Shown: positions 45,626 through 54,369 of the stretch, piece after piece
Position numbering within the stretch: position 1 is the stretch's first letter
Layout of the letters: each line of letters starts with the position of its first letter
Assembly: GCF_023715745.1 (NCBI RefSeq)
Contig: NZ_JAMBOV010000002.1
Span: forward strand, 496,001-560,000
Length of the DNA stretch: 64,000 nucleotides
DNA from: Microbacterium oleivorans
GTDB lineage: Bacteria > Actinomycetota > Actinomycetes > Actinomycetales > Microbacteriaceae
Direction of reading: 5' to 3'
The notes under the pieces: model-generated
The model's input: only the letters and a program-made list of their open reading frames with translations
What the model was told of the DNA's origin: nothing
Database searches by the model: none
Translations under genes and position numbers: made by a program

Positions 45626-47539
45626 ATGGCGCACGCCCTCCGTCCTGACCTCCGCAACGTCGCGATCGTCGCGCACGTCGACCACGGCAAGACGACGCTC
45701 GTCGACGCCATGCTGCGCCAGACCGGCTCGTTCGGTGAGCACGCGCATGTCGAAGAGCGCGCGATGGACTCGAACGACCTCGAGCGCGAGAAGGGCATCA
45801 CGATCCTCGCCAAGAACACGGCGATCACCTACAACGGCGTCCACACCGATCAGCCGATCACGATCAACGTGATCGACACCCCGGGTCACGCGGACTTCGG
45901 CGGCGAGGTCGAGCGCGGCCTGTCGATGGTGGACGGCGTCGTCCTGCTGGTGGATGCCTCCGAGGGCCCGCTCCCGCAGACGCGCTTCGTCCTGCGCAAG
46001 GCGCTCGAGGCCAAGCTCCCCGTCATCCTGCTCGTGAACAAGACCGACCGTCCCGACGCCCGGATCGCGGAGGTCGAGGAGGAGGCGCACGACCTGCTGC
46101 TGGGCCTCGCGTCCGACCTGCAGGACGATGTCCCCGACCTCGACGTCGACGCACTGCTCGACGTTCCGGTCGTCTACGCCTCCGGTCGCGCCGGCGCCGC
46201 CTCGCGCACGCGCCCCGACAACGGCTCGCTGCCCGACAACGACGACCTCGAGCCGCTGTTCGAGGCGATCCTCGAGCACGTCCCCGCGCCGTCGTACGAC
46301 GACGAGGCCCCGCTGCAGGCCTGGGTCACGAACCTCGACTCGTCGCCGTTCCTCGGGCGTCTCGCGCTCCTGCGTGTGTTCAACGGCACGCTCAAGAAGG
46401 GCCAGACGGTCGCGTGGGTGCGCTCCGACGGCTCGACGAGCAACGCCCGCATCACCGAGCTGCTCATGACGCGCGCGCTCGAGCGCTATCCCGCCGAGTC
46501 GGCCGGTCCCGGCGACATCGTCGCGATCGCCGGCTTCGAGAACATCACGATCGGCGAGACCATCGCCGACCCCGAGGACATCCGTCCCCTTCCCGCCATC
46601 ACGGTGGACGACCCCGCCATCTCGATGACGATCGGCACGAACACCTCGCCGCTCATGGGCAAGGTCAAGGGGCACAAGCTCACGGCCCGGATGGTGAAGG
46701 ACCGCCTCGACCGCGAGCTCATCGGCAACGTGTCCCTGAAGGTCGTCGACATCGGCCAGCCGGACGCGTGGGAGGTCCAGGGTCGCGGCGAGCTCGCCCT
46801 TGCGATCCTCGTCGAGAACATGCGCCGCGAGGGCTTCGAGCTCACCGTCGGCAAGCCGCAGGTCGTCACGCGTCGTGACGAGAACGGCAAGCTCACCGAG
46901 CCGTTCGAGCACCTCACGATCGACGCCCCCGAGGAGCACCTCGGCGCGATCACGCAGCTCATGGCCGGCCGCAAGGGCCGCATGGAGACGATGACGAACC
47001 ACGGCACCGGCTGGGTGCGCATGGAGTTCATCGTCCCCTCGCGCGGTCTCATCGGCTTCCGCAGCGAGTTCCTCACCATCACGCGCGGCACGGGCATCGC
47101 CAACGCGATCTCGCACGGCTACGACGAGTGGGCGGGTGCGATCTCGACCCGTCAGAACGGCTCGATCGTCGCCGACCGCGCCGGTGTCGTCACTCCCTTC
47201 GCGATGATCGCGCTGCAGGAGCGTATGAGCTTCTTCGTGCAGCCGACCGAGGAGGTCTACGAGGGCATGGTCATCGGCGAGAACTCGCGCGCCGACGACA
47301 TGGACGTCAACATCACGAAGGAGAAGAAGCTCACGAACATGCGTTCGTCGACGTCGGACTCCTTCGAGTCGATGACGCCGCCGCGTGTGCTCACGCTCGA
47401 GGAGAGCCTCGAGTTCGCCCGCGACGACGAATGCGTCGAGGTGACCCCTGAGAAGGTGCGCATCCGCAAGGTCGTGCTCGACGCGACCGAGCGCGGCCGC
47501 GCCGCCTCGCGGCTGAAGCGCCAGGACGCCGGCTCCTGA
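45626..47539 (+). CDS. typA: ribosome-associated translational GTPase TypA/BipA
   Basis: A 637-residue translational GTPase that acts on ribosome assembly and stress adaptation. The G motifs are AHVDHGKTTL (G1), KGITILAKNTA (G2), DTPGHADFGGEVERG (G3) and NKTDRPDARI (G4). The BipA-specific C-terminal region includes SRGLIGFRSEFLTITRGTG in two parts and ENSRADDMDVNITKEKKLTN. The ATG at 45626 is supported by AAGGA and by MAHALRPDLRNVAIVAHVD. The azlCD genes follow after 4 nt. Confidence 0.97.
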   Translation: MAHALRPDLRNVAIVAHVDHGKTTLVDAMLRQTGSFGEHAHVEERAMDSNDLEREKGITILAKNTAITYNGVHTDQPITINVIDTPGHADFGGEVERGLSMVDGVVLLVDASEGPLPQTRFVLRKALEAKLPVILLVNKTDRPDARIAEVEEEAHDLLLGLASDLQDDVPDLDVDALLDVPVVYASGRAGAASRTRPDNGSLPDNDDLEPLFEAILEHVPAPSYDDEAPLQAWVTNLDSSPFLGRLALLRVFNGTLKKGQTVAWVRSDGSTSNARITELLMTRALERYPAESAGPGDIVAIAGFENITIGETIADPEDIRPLPAITVDDPAISMTIGTNTSPLMGKVKGHKLTARMVKDRLDRELIGNVSLKVVDIGQPDAWEVQGRGELALAILVENMRREGFELTVGKPQVVTRRDENGKLTEPFEHLTIDAPEEHLGAITQLMAGRKGRMETMTNHGTGWVRMEFIVPSRGLIGFRSEFLTITRGTGIANAISHGYDEWAGAISTRQNGSIVADRAGVVTPFAMIALQERMSFFVQPTEEVYEGMVIGENSRADDMDVNITKEKKLTNMRSSTSDSFESMTPPRVLTLEESLEFARDDECVEVTPEKVRIRKVVLDATERGRAASRLKRQDAGS

Positions 47540-47543
47540 CGCG

Positions 47544-48251
47544 GTGACGGGGGAGGAGCAGCCTCCGACGCGGCGGGCGTGGCGCGACTCCCTCGGAGTC
47601 GCGCTGGCGACGAGCGCGTACGGGGTCTCTTTCGGCGCCCTCGCCGTGGCCTCCGGGCTCGATGTGTGGCAGACCTGCGTCCTCAGCCTGTTCATGTTCA
47701 CGGGCGGATCGCAGTTCGCCTTCGTCGGTGTGATCGGCGGCGGAGGACTCCCGGGCGCGGCGATCGCGTCGGCGGGACTTCTCGGCATGCGCAACGTGGC
47801 CTACGGGCTGCGGATGTCGCCGGTCGTCGGGTCGGGCTTCTGGCGGCGGGCCGCGGCATCCCACTTCACCATCGACGAGTCCACGGCGGTGGCCCTTGCG
47901 CAGACGGATGCCGGTGCGCGCCGCATCGGCTTCTGGGTGACCGGCATCGGCATCTACCTCGGCTGGAACCTCACCACCCTCGCCGGCGCCTTGCTGGGTG
48001 ACGTGCTCGGGGACGTCCGCGCCTACGGATTGGATGCCGCGGCCGCGGGAGCGTTCCTCGCTCTGCTGTGGCCGCGTCTGCGCCGTCGTCAGGCGATCGC
48101 GGTGGGCGTCGCGGCGGCGGTCGTCGCGGCGATCTCGACGCCGCTTCTCATGCCGGGCCTCCCGGTCCTCGTCGCCGCGGTCGTCGCGCTCGTCGTCGGG
48201 TGGGCGAACTGGCTGGGTGCGCGTGAGACCACCTCGGAGGTCGCGTCGTGA
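47544..48251 (+). CDS. azlC: AzlC-family amino acid exporter, large subunit
   Basis: A 235-residue membrane protein of the branched-chain amino acid exporter family (BrnF in corynebacteria). It has the AzlC motifs DSLGVALATSAYGVSFGALA and FTGGSQFAFVGVIGGGG, then RNVAYGLRMS. About seven helices are predicted. It starts with GTG, 4 nt after typA, and overlaps azlD by 4 nt (GTGA). The two subunits together would export branched-chain amino acids or methionine, an inference from the family. Confidence 0.93.
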   Translation: MTGEEQPPTRRAWRDSLGVALATSAYGVSFGALAVASGLDVWQTCVLSLFMFTGGSQFAFVGVIGGGGLPGAAIASAGLLGMRNVAYGLRMSPVVGSGFWRRAAASHFTIDESTAVALAQTDAGARRIGFWVTGIGIYLGWNLTTLAGALLGDVLGDVRAYGLDAAAAGAFLALLWPRLRRRQAIAVGVAAAVVAAISTPLLMPGLPVLVAAVVALVVGWANWLGARETTSEVAS

Positions 48252-48562
48252 CGCTGTGGCATTCCATCCTTCTCGCCTCGATCGTCTGCGTCGCGCTGAA
48301 GACCGTGGGCTATCTGGTGCCGCCGGCGTGGTTCGATGCGCCGCGACCGTCGCGCACGATCGACCTCCTCACGGTCGCCCTGCTCGCGGCGCTCGTCGTC
48401 GTCCAGACCCTGGGTGCAGGTCAGGCCGTCGTCGTCGACGCCCGTCTGCCTGCCGTCCTGGTCGCGGCCGGGCTGCTGGTCATCCGCGCACCCTTCCTCG
48501 TGGTGGTGGTCGCGGCCGCCGCGACCGCGGCTCTGCTGCGACTGTGGGGCTGGGCGGCATGA
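48248..48562 (+). CDS. azlD: AzlD-family amino acid exporter, small subunit
   Basis: A 104-residue protein with four helices, the BrnE partner of AzlC. The family start is WHSILLASIVCVALKTVGYLVP, followed by RPSRTIDLLTVALLAALVVVQT. It starts with GTG inside the azlC stop codon, so it is translationally coupled. Confidence 0.92.
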   Translation: MTLWHSILLASIVCVALKTVGYLVPPAWFDAPRPSRTIDLLTVALLAALVVVQTLGAGQAVVVDARLPAVLVAAGLLVIRAPFLVVVVAAAATAALLRLWGWAA

Positions 48563-48582
48563 GCGGCCCGGAAGCGCGCGCC

Positions 48583-48588
48583 TAGACT
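48583..48588 (+). promoter_or_regulatory. leaderless -10 box (TAGACT) of the 48595 gene
   Basis: TAGACT ends 6 nt before the GTG at 48595. A GTG directly after the box (48589) is too close to be a transcribed start. Confidence 0.55.
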
Positions 48589-48594
48589 GTGCAG

Positions 48595-48981
48595 GTGAAC
48601 GCACTGCTCGCCCGGATCGCCACGTGGGTCCTCGCCGCCGTCATCGGCGTGGTCTACGGGGTGGCCGGCACGATCGGCCAGGCGGTCGTCTGGGGAGTGG
48701 TGCCGGTCGGCCTGCTCATCGCGGCCACGGGGTTCACCGCGCTCCTGATCGCGGTGCGCGCCCTGACGGGGGAGCGCGCGTCGGCCCTCGCCTGCGGCCT
48801 CGGTGCGATGGTCGCGACCCTGCTGTTCGCCAACGAGGGACCCGGCGGCTCCGTCGTCGTGCCCGCCCCGCCGGAGGGTGCGGCGATCACGCCCGGCCTG
48901 ATCTGGACCTTCCTCGTGCCGCTGGTCGCCGCGCTGGTCGTGGCGTGGCCGTCGGCATCCCGCCTCCGATCCACGAACTAG
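48595..48981 (+). CDS. DUF6113-like membrane protein
   Basis: A 128-residue protein with four hydrophobic helices and few charged residues, starting MNALLARIATWVLAAVIGVV from the GTG at 48595. The size and the place just upstream of the ferredoxin and dapC genes match a conserved actinobacterial arrangement (a small membrane protein near fdxC-dapC); the DUF6113 name is from memory. Its function is unknown. Confidence 0.78.
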   Translation: MNALLARIATWVLAAVIGVVYGVAGTIGQAVVWGVVPVGLLIAATGFTALLIAVRALTGERASALACGLGAMVATLLFANEGPGGSVVVPAPPEGAAITPGLIWTFLVPLVAALVVAWPSASRLRSTN

Positions 48982-48984
48982 ACT
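48979..48984 (+). promoter_or_regulatory. leaderless -10 box of the ferredoxin gene (TAGACT)
   Basis: TAGACT ends 7 nt before the GTG at 48992 and overlaps the stop of the upstream gene (TAG at 48979-48981). Confidence 0.6.
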
Positions 48985-48991
48985 CGAACCC

Positions 48992-49312
48992 GTGACGTAT
49001 GTGATCGCCCTCCCGTGCGTGGATGTCAAAGACCGAGCCTGTATCGACGAGTGCCCCGTCGACTGCATCTACGAAGGCGAGCGGTCGCTCTACATCCACC
49101 CGGACGAGTGCGTCGACTGCGGCGCCTGCGAGCCGGTCTGCCCGGTCGAGGCCATCTACTACGAGGACGACCTCCCGGCGGAGTGGCAGGACTACTACAC
49201 CGCGAACGTGGAGTTCTTCGAGGACATCGGCTCGCCCGGTGGTGCCGCGAAGGTCGGGGTCATCGCGAAGGACCACCCCGTCATCGCGGGGCTTCCGCCG
49301 CAGGCGCACTGA
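48992..49312 (+). CDS. 7Fe ferredoxin (FdxC-type)
   Basis: A 106-residue ferredoxin. The first cluster region is CVDVKDRACIDECPVDCIYEG read in pieces (CIDECPVDC), and the second is CVDCGACEPVCPVEAIYYED, giving the Cys pattern for one [3Fe-4S] and one [4Fe-4S] cluster. The C-terminal AEWQDYYTANVEFFEDIGSPGGA is typical of mycobacterial FdxC. It donates electrons to unidentified partners, perhaps P450s. It is followed 6 nt later by dapC, a conserved actinobacterial pair. Confidence 0.96.
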   Translation: MTYVIALPCVDVKDRACIDECPVDCIYEGERSLYIHPDECVDCGACEPVCPVEAIYYEDDLPAEWQDYYTANVEFFEDIGSPGGAAKVGVIAKDHPVIAGLPPQAH

Positions 49313-49318
49313 CCTCCC

Positions 49319-50428
49319 ATGAGCGTCCGCGACCTCGCCGACTACCCATGGGACGCCGTCGCCCCGTACGCGCAGCGCGCGAGGCAGCATCCTGACGGCA
49401 TCGTCGACCTCTCCATCGGCTCACCGGTGGACCCCACCCCCGACGTGGTCGCCGACGCACTCCGGCGGGCGACCGACGCGCATGCCTACCCGCAGACGGT
49501 CGGCACCCCGGCGCTGCGCGAGGCGATCGCCGCCTGGTACGCGCGCCGACGCGGCGTCCCCGGGCTCACGTCCGCTCACGTGATCCCGACGGTCGGTTCG
49601 AAGGAGCTCGTGGCGCTGCTGCCGCTGCTGCTCGCGCTCGGGCCCGGCGACACCGTCGTCCATCCCCGGGCGGCCTACCCGTCCTACGAGGTGGGTGCGC
49701 GTCTGGTCGGCGCCGACGCGCTCGCGTCCGACGACCCCGACGAATGGCCCGCGGGGACCCGCCTGGTCTGGCTCAACTCGCCCGGCAACCCCGACGGTCG
49801 TGTGCTGGGCGTCGACGACCTGCGCCGCGCCGTCCACCGTGCGCGCGAACTGGGAGCGGTGCTCGCCTCGGACGAGTGCTACGCCGAGCTCGGGTGGGAC
49901 GGTCCGTGGGCGGATGCCGCTGTGCCGAGCGTCCTCGACCCGCGGGTGACAGACGGGCACCTGACGGGCCTGCTGTCGGTCTACTCGCTCAGCAAGCAGT
50001 CCAACCTCGCCGGGTACCGCGCCGCGTTCCTCGCCGGCGACGCCGACCTGGTGGCGGGACTCGTGACCGCGCGGAAGCACCTGGGCCTGATGGTGCCGGG
50101 TCCCGTGCAGGACGCCATGGTCGCGGCGCTGGCCGACGACGCCCATGTCGAGCACCAGCGGGCGCTGTACCGGGCGCGTCGCGACGTCCTCAAGCCGGCC
50201 GTCGAGGCGGCGGGCTTCCGGATCGATCACAGCGAAGGCGGGCTCTACCTGTGGGCCACCGCGGGGGAGGATGCGTGGGAGTCGATCGCGCGGCTCGCCG
50301 AGCTCGGCATCCTCGCGGGTCCGGGACACTTCTACGGCTCGCACTACCCGCAGCACGTGCGGTTCTCGCTGACGGCGACCGACGAGCGCATCGCCGCGGC
50401 GGCCCGGCGGCTGACCGCATCCTCGTAG
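49319..50428 (+). CDS. dapC: succinyldiaminopimelate aminotransferase
   Basis: A PLP transaminase that makes N-succinyl-LL-DAP from N-succinyl-2-amino-6-ketopimelate. The 369-residue fold-type I enzyme has FPWDxxAPY-like LADYPWDAVAPYAQRA, SIGSPVDPTPD, WLNSPGNPDGRV, DECYAELGWDG and the PLP lysine in SLSKQSNLAGYRAAF. It follows ferredoxin by 6 nt with no clear ribosome site. dapD and dapE lie a few kb away, so three steps of the succinylase branch are in this window. Confidence 0.95.
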   Translation: MSVRDLADYPWDAVAPYAQRARQHPDGIVDLSIGSPVDPTPDVVADALRRATDAHAYPQTVGTPALREAIAAWYARRRGVPGLTSAHVIPTVGSKELVALLPLLLALGPGDTVVHPRAAYPSYEVGARLVGADALASDDPDEWPAGTRLVWLNSPGNPDGRVLGVDDLRRAVHRARELGAVLASDECYAELGWDGPWADAAVPSVLDPRVTDGHLTGLLSVYSLSKQSNLAGYRAAFLAGDADLVAGLVTARKHLGLMVPGPVQDAMVAALADDAHVEHQRALYRARRDVLKPAVEAAGFRIDHSEGGLYLWATAGEDAWESIARLAELGILAGPGHFYGSHYPQHVRFSLTATDERIAAAARRLTASS

Positions 50429-50499
50429 CATCTTCGTAGGTTTCCTCTCACGGATGCCGCGATCCGTTGGGCGCGTCAGGAGAGGTGCCATCTCCCCGT

Positions 50500-50505
50500 T
50501 AGGCT
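50500..50505 (+). promoter_or_regulatory. -10 box of gltA (TAGGCT)
   Basis: TAGGCT lies 35 nt before the gltA GTG. The short leader that results contains AGGAGG (50531-50536), so this transcript is leadered. Confidence 0.5.
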
Positions 50506-50540
50506 GTGAAGACCGCTCCCGACGACCGCAAGGAGGCTTC

Positions 50541-51836
50541 GTGACCAACGCGGACACCCCTCAGAAGGCCACCGTGACCATTGGTGACACGACCGCGGAG
50601 CTTCCGCTCGTCGCCGGGAGCGAAGGGGTGCCGAGCGTCGACTTCTCCTCGTTCACGAAGCAGACCGGGTACACCTCGCTCGACTACGGCTTCGTGAACA
50701 CGGCGTCGACGAAGTCCGCCATCACCTACATCGACGGCGATCAGGGCATCCTGCGCTACCGCGGGTACCCGATCGAGCAGCTCGCCCAGCACAGCACCTA
50801 CCTCGAAGTGGCATGGCTCCTGCTGTACGGCGAGCTCCCCACCGCAGACGAGCTGGCGGGCTGGGACGAGAAGATCCGTCGGCACACCCTCCTCCACGAG
50901 GACCTCAAGCACTTCTTCTCGGCCCTGCCGCACACCGCGCACCCCATGTCGGTGCTCTCGGCTGCGACGGCCGCGCTCTCGACGTACTACGAGGGTCAGA
51001 GCGACCCTCACAACCCCGAGCACGTCGAGCTCAACACGATCCGGATGCTGGCGAAGCTCCCCGTGATCGCGGCGTACGCGCACAAGAAGAGCATCGGACA
51101 CGCGTTCCTCTACCCGGACAACTCGCTCAGCTTCGTCGACAACTTCCTGAAGCTGAACTTCGGCAACAACGCCGAGCCCTACGAGATCAACCCGGTCATG
51201 TCCCGCGCGCTCGAGCGGCTGCTCATCCTCCACGAGGACCACGAGCAGAACGCCTCGACCTCGACCGTCCGCCTCGTCGGATCGACGGGCGCCAATCAGT
51301 TCTCGTCGATCTCGGCGGGCATCAACGCTCTCTACGGCCCTCTTCACGGCGGCGCGAACGAGGCCGTCCTCGACATGCTCGCGCGCATCCGCGACTCGGG
51401 TGAGAGCGTCCAGCGCTTCGTCGAGCGGGTGAAGAACAAGGAGGACGGTGTCAAGCTCATGGGCTTCGGACACCGCGTCTACAAGAACTACGACCCGCGG
51501 GCGAAGCTCGTGAAGGAGTCCGCCGACGAGGTGCTCCGCGAGCTCGGGGTCGAGGATCCGCTCCTCGCCCTCGCCAACGAGCTCGAGGAGATCGCGCTCA
51601 ACGACGACTACTTCAAGGAGCGTCGCCTCTACCCGAACGTCGACTTCTACACCGGCGTCATCTACAAGGCGATGGGCTTCCCGACGCGGATGTTCACGCC
51701 GCTGTTCGCGATCGGCCGCCTCCCCGGGTGGCTCGCGCACTGGCGCGAGATGCAGAACGACCCGCAGACCAAGATCGGTCGCCCGCAGCAGCTGTACACG
51801 GGGGCGACGGAGCGGGACTACCCCGTTTCCCGCTGA
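50541..51836 (+). CDS. gltA: citrate synthase
   Basis: Condenses acetyl-CoA and oxaloacetate. The 431-residue enzyme has the catalytic histidines in GPLHGGANEAVLDML and MGFGHRVYKNYDPR and the catalytic Asp in NVDFYTGVIYKAMG, all intact. The GTG at 50541 is fixed by a full AGGAGG ribosome site 4 nt upstream. Its place between dapC and dapD/dapE is the usual actinobacterial neighbourhood rather than a pathway link. Confidence 0.97.
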   Translation: MTNADTPQKATVTIGDTTAELPLVAGSEGVPSVDFSSFTKQTGYTSLDYGFVNTASTKSAITYIDGDQGILRYRGYPIEQLAQHSTYLEVAWLLLYGELPTADELAGWDEKIRRHTLLHEDLKHFFSALPHTAHPMSVLSAATAALSTYYEGQSDPHNPEHVELNTIRMLAKLPVIAAYAHKKSIGHAFLYPDNSLSFVDNFLKLNFGNNAEPYEINPVMSRALERLLILHEDHEQNASTSTVRLVGSTGANQFSSISAGINALYGPLHGGANEAVLDMLARIRDSGESVQRFVERVKNKEDGVKLMGFGHRVYKNYDPRAKLVKESADEVLRELGVEDPLLALANELEEIALNDDYFKERRLYPNVDFYTGVIYKAMGFPTRMFTPLFAIGRLPGWLAHWREMQNDPQTKIGRPQQLYTGATERDYPVSR

Positions 51837-51855
51837 CGCCCGGGCGGCATGCCGC

Positions 51856-51861
51856 TATGGT
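51856..51861 (+). promoter_or_regulatory. leaderless -10 box of the SHOCT-domain gene (TATGGT)
   Basis: TATGGT ends 6 nt before the ATG at 51868. The GTG at 51862 would directly touch the box and is rejected as start. Confidence 0.5.
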
Positions 51862-51867
51862 GTGCCC

Positions 51868-52305
51868 ATGGGATGGATGCCGGAAGTGGCGATGTCGTCC
51901 GACGACGGCGAGTACGTCGATGACGGCGTGGTGGTCGTCCCGCCGGGGATCGACGACGGTGGTTTCATGGGGACCGGCATGGACGGCATGGCGTCGGGGT
52001 TCTCCGCCGTCTTCGGGCTGATCCTCGTCCTCGGGATCGGCGCCGCGATCTTCGGACTCGTCATCCGGGCGCGGAAGTACCGCATCCTGCAGGACGCCGG
52101 CATCGATCCGCTGACGGTGGACGCGCAGATCGCGGCACGGGTCCTCCGCAGCGACGTGCTCGCCCCGGCGGAACCCGTCGCCGCCGCACCGGCTGCGCAG
52201 CCGTCGATCGAGCAGCGACTCGTCGAGCTCGATGACCTCCGCGCCCGCGGCATCATCAGCGACGAGGAGCATCGCGAGGCGCGCGCCGCCGTCCTAGGGG
52301 GCTGA
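51868..52305 (+). CDS. SHOCT-domain membrane protein
   Basis: A 145-residue protein with an acidic N-terminus (EYVDDGVVVVPPGIDDGG), one membrane helix (FSAVFGLILVLGIGAAIFGLVI), a variable linker and a C-terminal SHOCT motif (IEQRLVELDDLRARGIISDEEHREARAAVL, read in two parts). SHOCT domains end many bacterial membrane proteins and are thought to mediate oligomerisation. It is convergent with dapD, 5 nt apart. Its role is unknown. Confidence 0.82.
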   Translation: MGWMPEVAMSSDDGEYVDDGVVVVPPGIDDGGFMGTGMDGMASGFSAVFGLILVLGIGAAIFGLVIRARKYRILQDAGIDPLTVDAQIAARVLRSDVLAPAEPVAAAPAAQPSIEQRLVELDDLRARGIISDEEHREARAAVLGG

Positions 52306-52310
52306 TCCGC

Positions 52311-53255
52311 TCAGGCGTGCAGATCGGCGTTGAGGGTGACGCCCACACCCTCGCGCCGGACGGCTTCGACGGCGCCGGTCAGAGAGTTGCGACGGAAGAG
52401 GATGCCGCTGCGCCCCGACAGCTCGGCGGCCTTCGCCGTCGGGACCGTGCCGTCGGCCCGCGGGGTCTCGCCGGAGAGGATCACCTTCGTGCCGGCCGTG
52501 ATGTACAGGCCCGCTTCGACGATGCAGTCGTCTCCGAGGGAGATGCCGATGCCGGCATTGGCGCCGAGGAGGGTGCGCGCTCCGATGGAGACCCGGTGAC
52601 TGCCGCCGCCGGACAGCGTGCCCATGATCGATGCGCCGCCGCCGATGTCGCTGCCGTCGCCGACGACGACACCCTGGGAGATGCGCCCCTCGACCATCGA
52701 GGCGCCGAGGGTTCCGGCGTTGAAGTTCACGAACCCCTCGTGCATGACGGTGGTCCCGGGGGCGAGGTGCGCACCGAGGCGTACGCGAGAGGCGTCGGCG
52801 ATGCGCACGCCGGTGGGCACGACGTAATCCGTGAGCCGCGGGAACTTGTCGATGCCGGCGACCTGGATGCCGGCGCGCTGGAGCGCGGGCCGCAGGCGGG
52901 TCAGGTCATCGGGGTGTACCGGGCCGGCATTCGTCCACGCGACGTTCGGCAGGTGGCCGAAGATCCCGGTGAGATCGAGCTCGTTCGGTGCGACGAGACG
53001 GTGGGAGAGGGCGTGCAGTCGCAGGTAGGCGTCGGATGTCCCGGCGGGCGGGGCGTCGAGGTCGATCTCCACGACCACGACTCCCACCGCGACGGCGCGG
53101 CGGTCATCGGCACCGGCGTAGGCGTCGAGCGCTGACGTGTCCACGTCGGCGGGTGCGCGGCCGAAAGCCGGCGCGGGGTACCAGGTGTCGAGGACGGTGC
53201 CGTCCTCGCTCGTCGTCGCCAGACCGATACCCCAGACCCACCGCGCGTCACTCAT
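52311..53255 (-). CDS. dapD: 2,3,4,5-tetrahydropyridine-2,6-dicarboxylate N-succinyltransferase
   Basis: Adds succinyl to tetrahydrodipicolinate in lysine and meso-DAP synthesis. The 314-residue actinobacterial form starts [14 protein letters not shown]. It has a left-handed beta-helix of hexapeptide repeats (about 150-275), including [21 protein letters not shown] in two parts, [19 protein letters not shown] and [18 protein letters not shown]. The ATG at 53255 lies 6 nt from a TAGCCT box. It is divergent from dapE, which acts two steps later. Confidence 0.96.
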   Translation of the reverse strand: MSDARWVWGIGLATTSEDGTVLDTWYPAPAFGRAPADVDTSALDAYAGADDRRAVAVGVVVVEIDLDAPPAGTSDAYLRLHALSHRLVAPNELDLTGIFGHLPNVAWTNAGPVHPDDLTRLRPALQRAGIQVAGIDKFPRLTDYVVPTGVRIADASRVRLGAHLAPGTTVMHEGFVNFNAGTLGASMVEGRISQGVVVGDGSDIGGGASIMGTLSGGGSHRVSIGARTLLGANAGIGISLGDDCIVEAGLYITAGTKVILSGETPRADGTVPTAKAAELSGRSGILFRRNSLTGAVEAVRREGVGVTLNADLHA

Positions 53256-53261
53256 GATTCC

Positions 53262-53285
53262 AGGCTATCGGGCCGTCGTTAGACT
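53262..53285. promoter_or_regulatory. compact divergent leaderless promoter pair of dapD and dapE
   Basis: The 37-bp gap between the dapD and dapE start codons holds two -10 boxes: TAGCCT on the minus strand (53262-53267, 6 nt from the dapD ATG) and TAGACT on the plus strand (53280-53285, 7 nt from the dapE ATG). Each promoter's upstream DNA lies within the other gene. Confidence 0.6.
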
Positions 53286-53292
53286 CGACGTC

Positions 53293-54369
53293 ATGCCCCG
53301 GCTCGACCTCCGCTCCTCCGCCGTCGACCTGACCCGGACCATCTGCGACATCCCGAGCGTGTCAGACGACGAGACCGTCCTCGCCGACGCGATCTTCGAG
53401 GCCGTCTCGGAGCTCCCGCACCTCGAAGTCCACCGCGACGGCGACACGATCGTCGCGCGGACGCAGCTCGGGCGCGCGCGACGCGTCGCGATCGCAGGGC
53501 ACATCGACACCGTCCCGATCAACGGCAACGTCCCCACGCGCGACGTGGACGTGGACGGTGAGGCGTTCCTCTGGGGGCGCGGCACGGTCGACATGAAGGC
53601 CGGGGTGGCCGTCCAGCTGAAACTCGCGGCGGAGCTCACCGACCCTCGGGTGGACATCACGTGGATGTGGTACGACCACGAGGAGGTCGCCGCCGAGTTC
53701 AACGGGCTGACCCGGCTCGCGGCATCCCGTCCCGATCTCTTCGCGGCGGATTTCGCGATACTGGGTGAGCCGTCGAACGGTCAGGTCGAGGGAGGCTGCA
53801 ACGGCACCCTCCGTGCAATCGTCCGCACCGCGGGCGTGCGTGCGCACAGTGCCCGGGCGTGGGTCGGCGAGAATGCGATCCACAAAGCCGCTCCGATCCT
53901 CTCCCGCCTCGCCGAGTACCGGCCGCGCGAGATCGAGGTCGACGGACTGCTCTACCGCGAGGGACTCAACGCCGTCGCCATCCGCGGCGGCATCGCCGGC
54001 AATGTCATCCCCGACGCCTGCGAGGTCGAGGTCAACTACCGCTTCGCTCCGAGCAGGGACGCCGCAGCCGCAGAGGCGCACGTGCGCGACGTCCTCGCAG
54101 GCTTCGAGGTCGAGATCGTCGACCTGTCCGAGGGAGCCCGGCCGGGGCTCGACGCGCCTCTCGCTCAGGACTTCGTGGCGGCGGTGGGCGCGGTCCCGAA
54201 ACCGAAGTACGGCTGGACCGACGTCGCGCGCTTCTCGGCGATGGGTGTGCCCGCGGTCAACTACGGTCCCGGTGATCCGCACCTCGCCCACCACGACGAG
54301 GAGCGCGTGCCTCTCGCTCAGATCGAGGACGTCGAGCGGGGCCTGCGGGCATGGTTGAGCGGCGACTGA
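53293..54369 (+). CDS. dapE: succinyl-diaminopimelate desuccinylase
   Basis: A zinc M20-family hydrolase that removes succinate to give LL-DAP. The 358-residue enzyme has metal and catalytic motifs AGHIDTVPING (His, Asp), WGRGTVDMKAGVA (bridging Asp), WYDHEEVAAEFNG (catalytic Glu), ILGEPSNG and the late HLAHHDEERV (His). The start is ATG at 53293, supported by TAGACT 7 nt upstream. Its end overlaps the next gene by 19 nt. Confidence 0.96.
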   Translation: MPRLDLRSSAVDLTRTICDIPSVSDDETVLADAIFEAVSELPHLEVHRDGDTIVARTQLGRARRVAIAGHIDTVPINGNVPTRDVDVDGEAFLWGRGTVDMKAGVAVQLKLAAELTDPRVDITWMWYDHEEVAAEFNGLTRLAASRPDLFAADFAILGEPSNGQVEGGCNGTLRAIVRTAGVRAHSARAWVGENAIHKAAPILSRLAEYRPREIEVDGLLYREGLNAVAIRGGIAGNVIPDACEVEVNYRFAPSRDAAAAEAHVRDVLAGFEVEIVDLSEGARPGLDAPLAQDFVAAVGAVPKPKYGWTDVARFSAMGVPAVNYGPGDPHLAHHDEERVPLAQIEDVERGLRAWLSGD

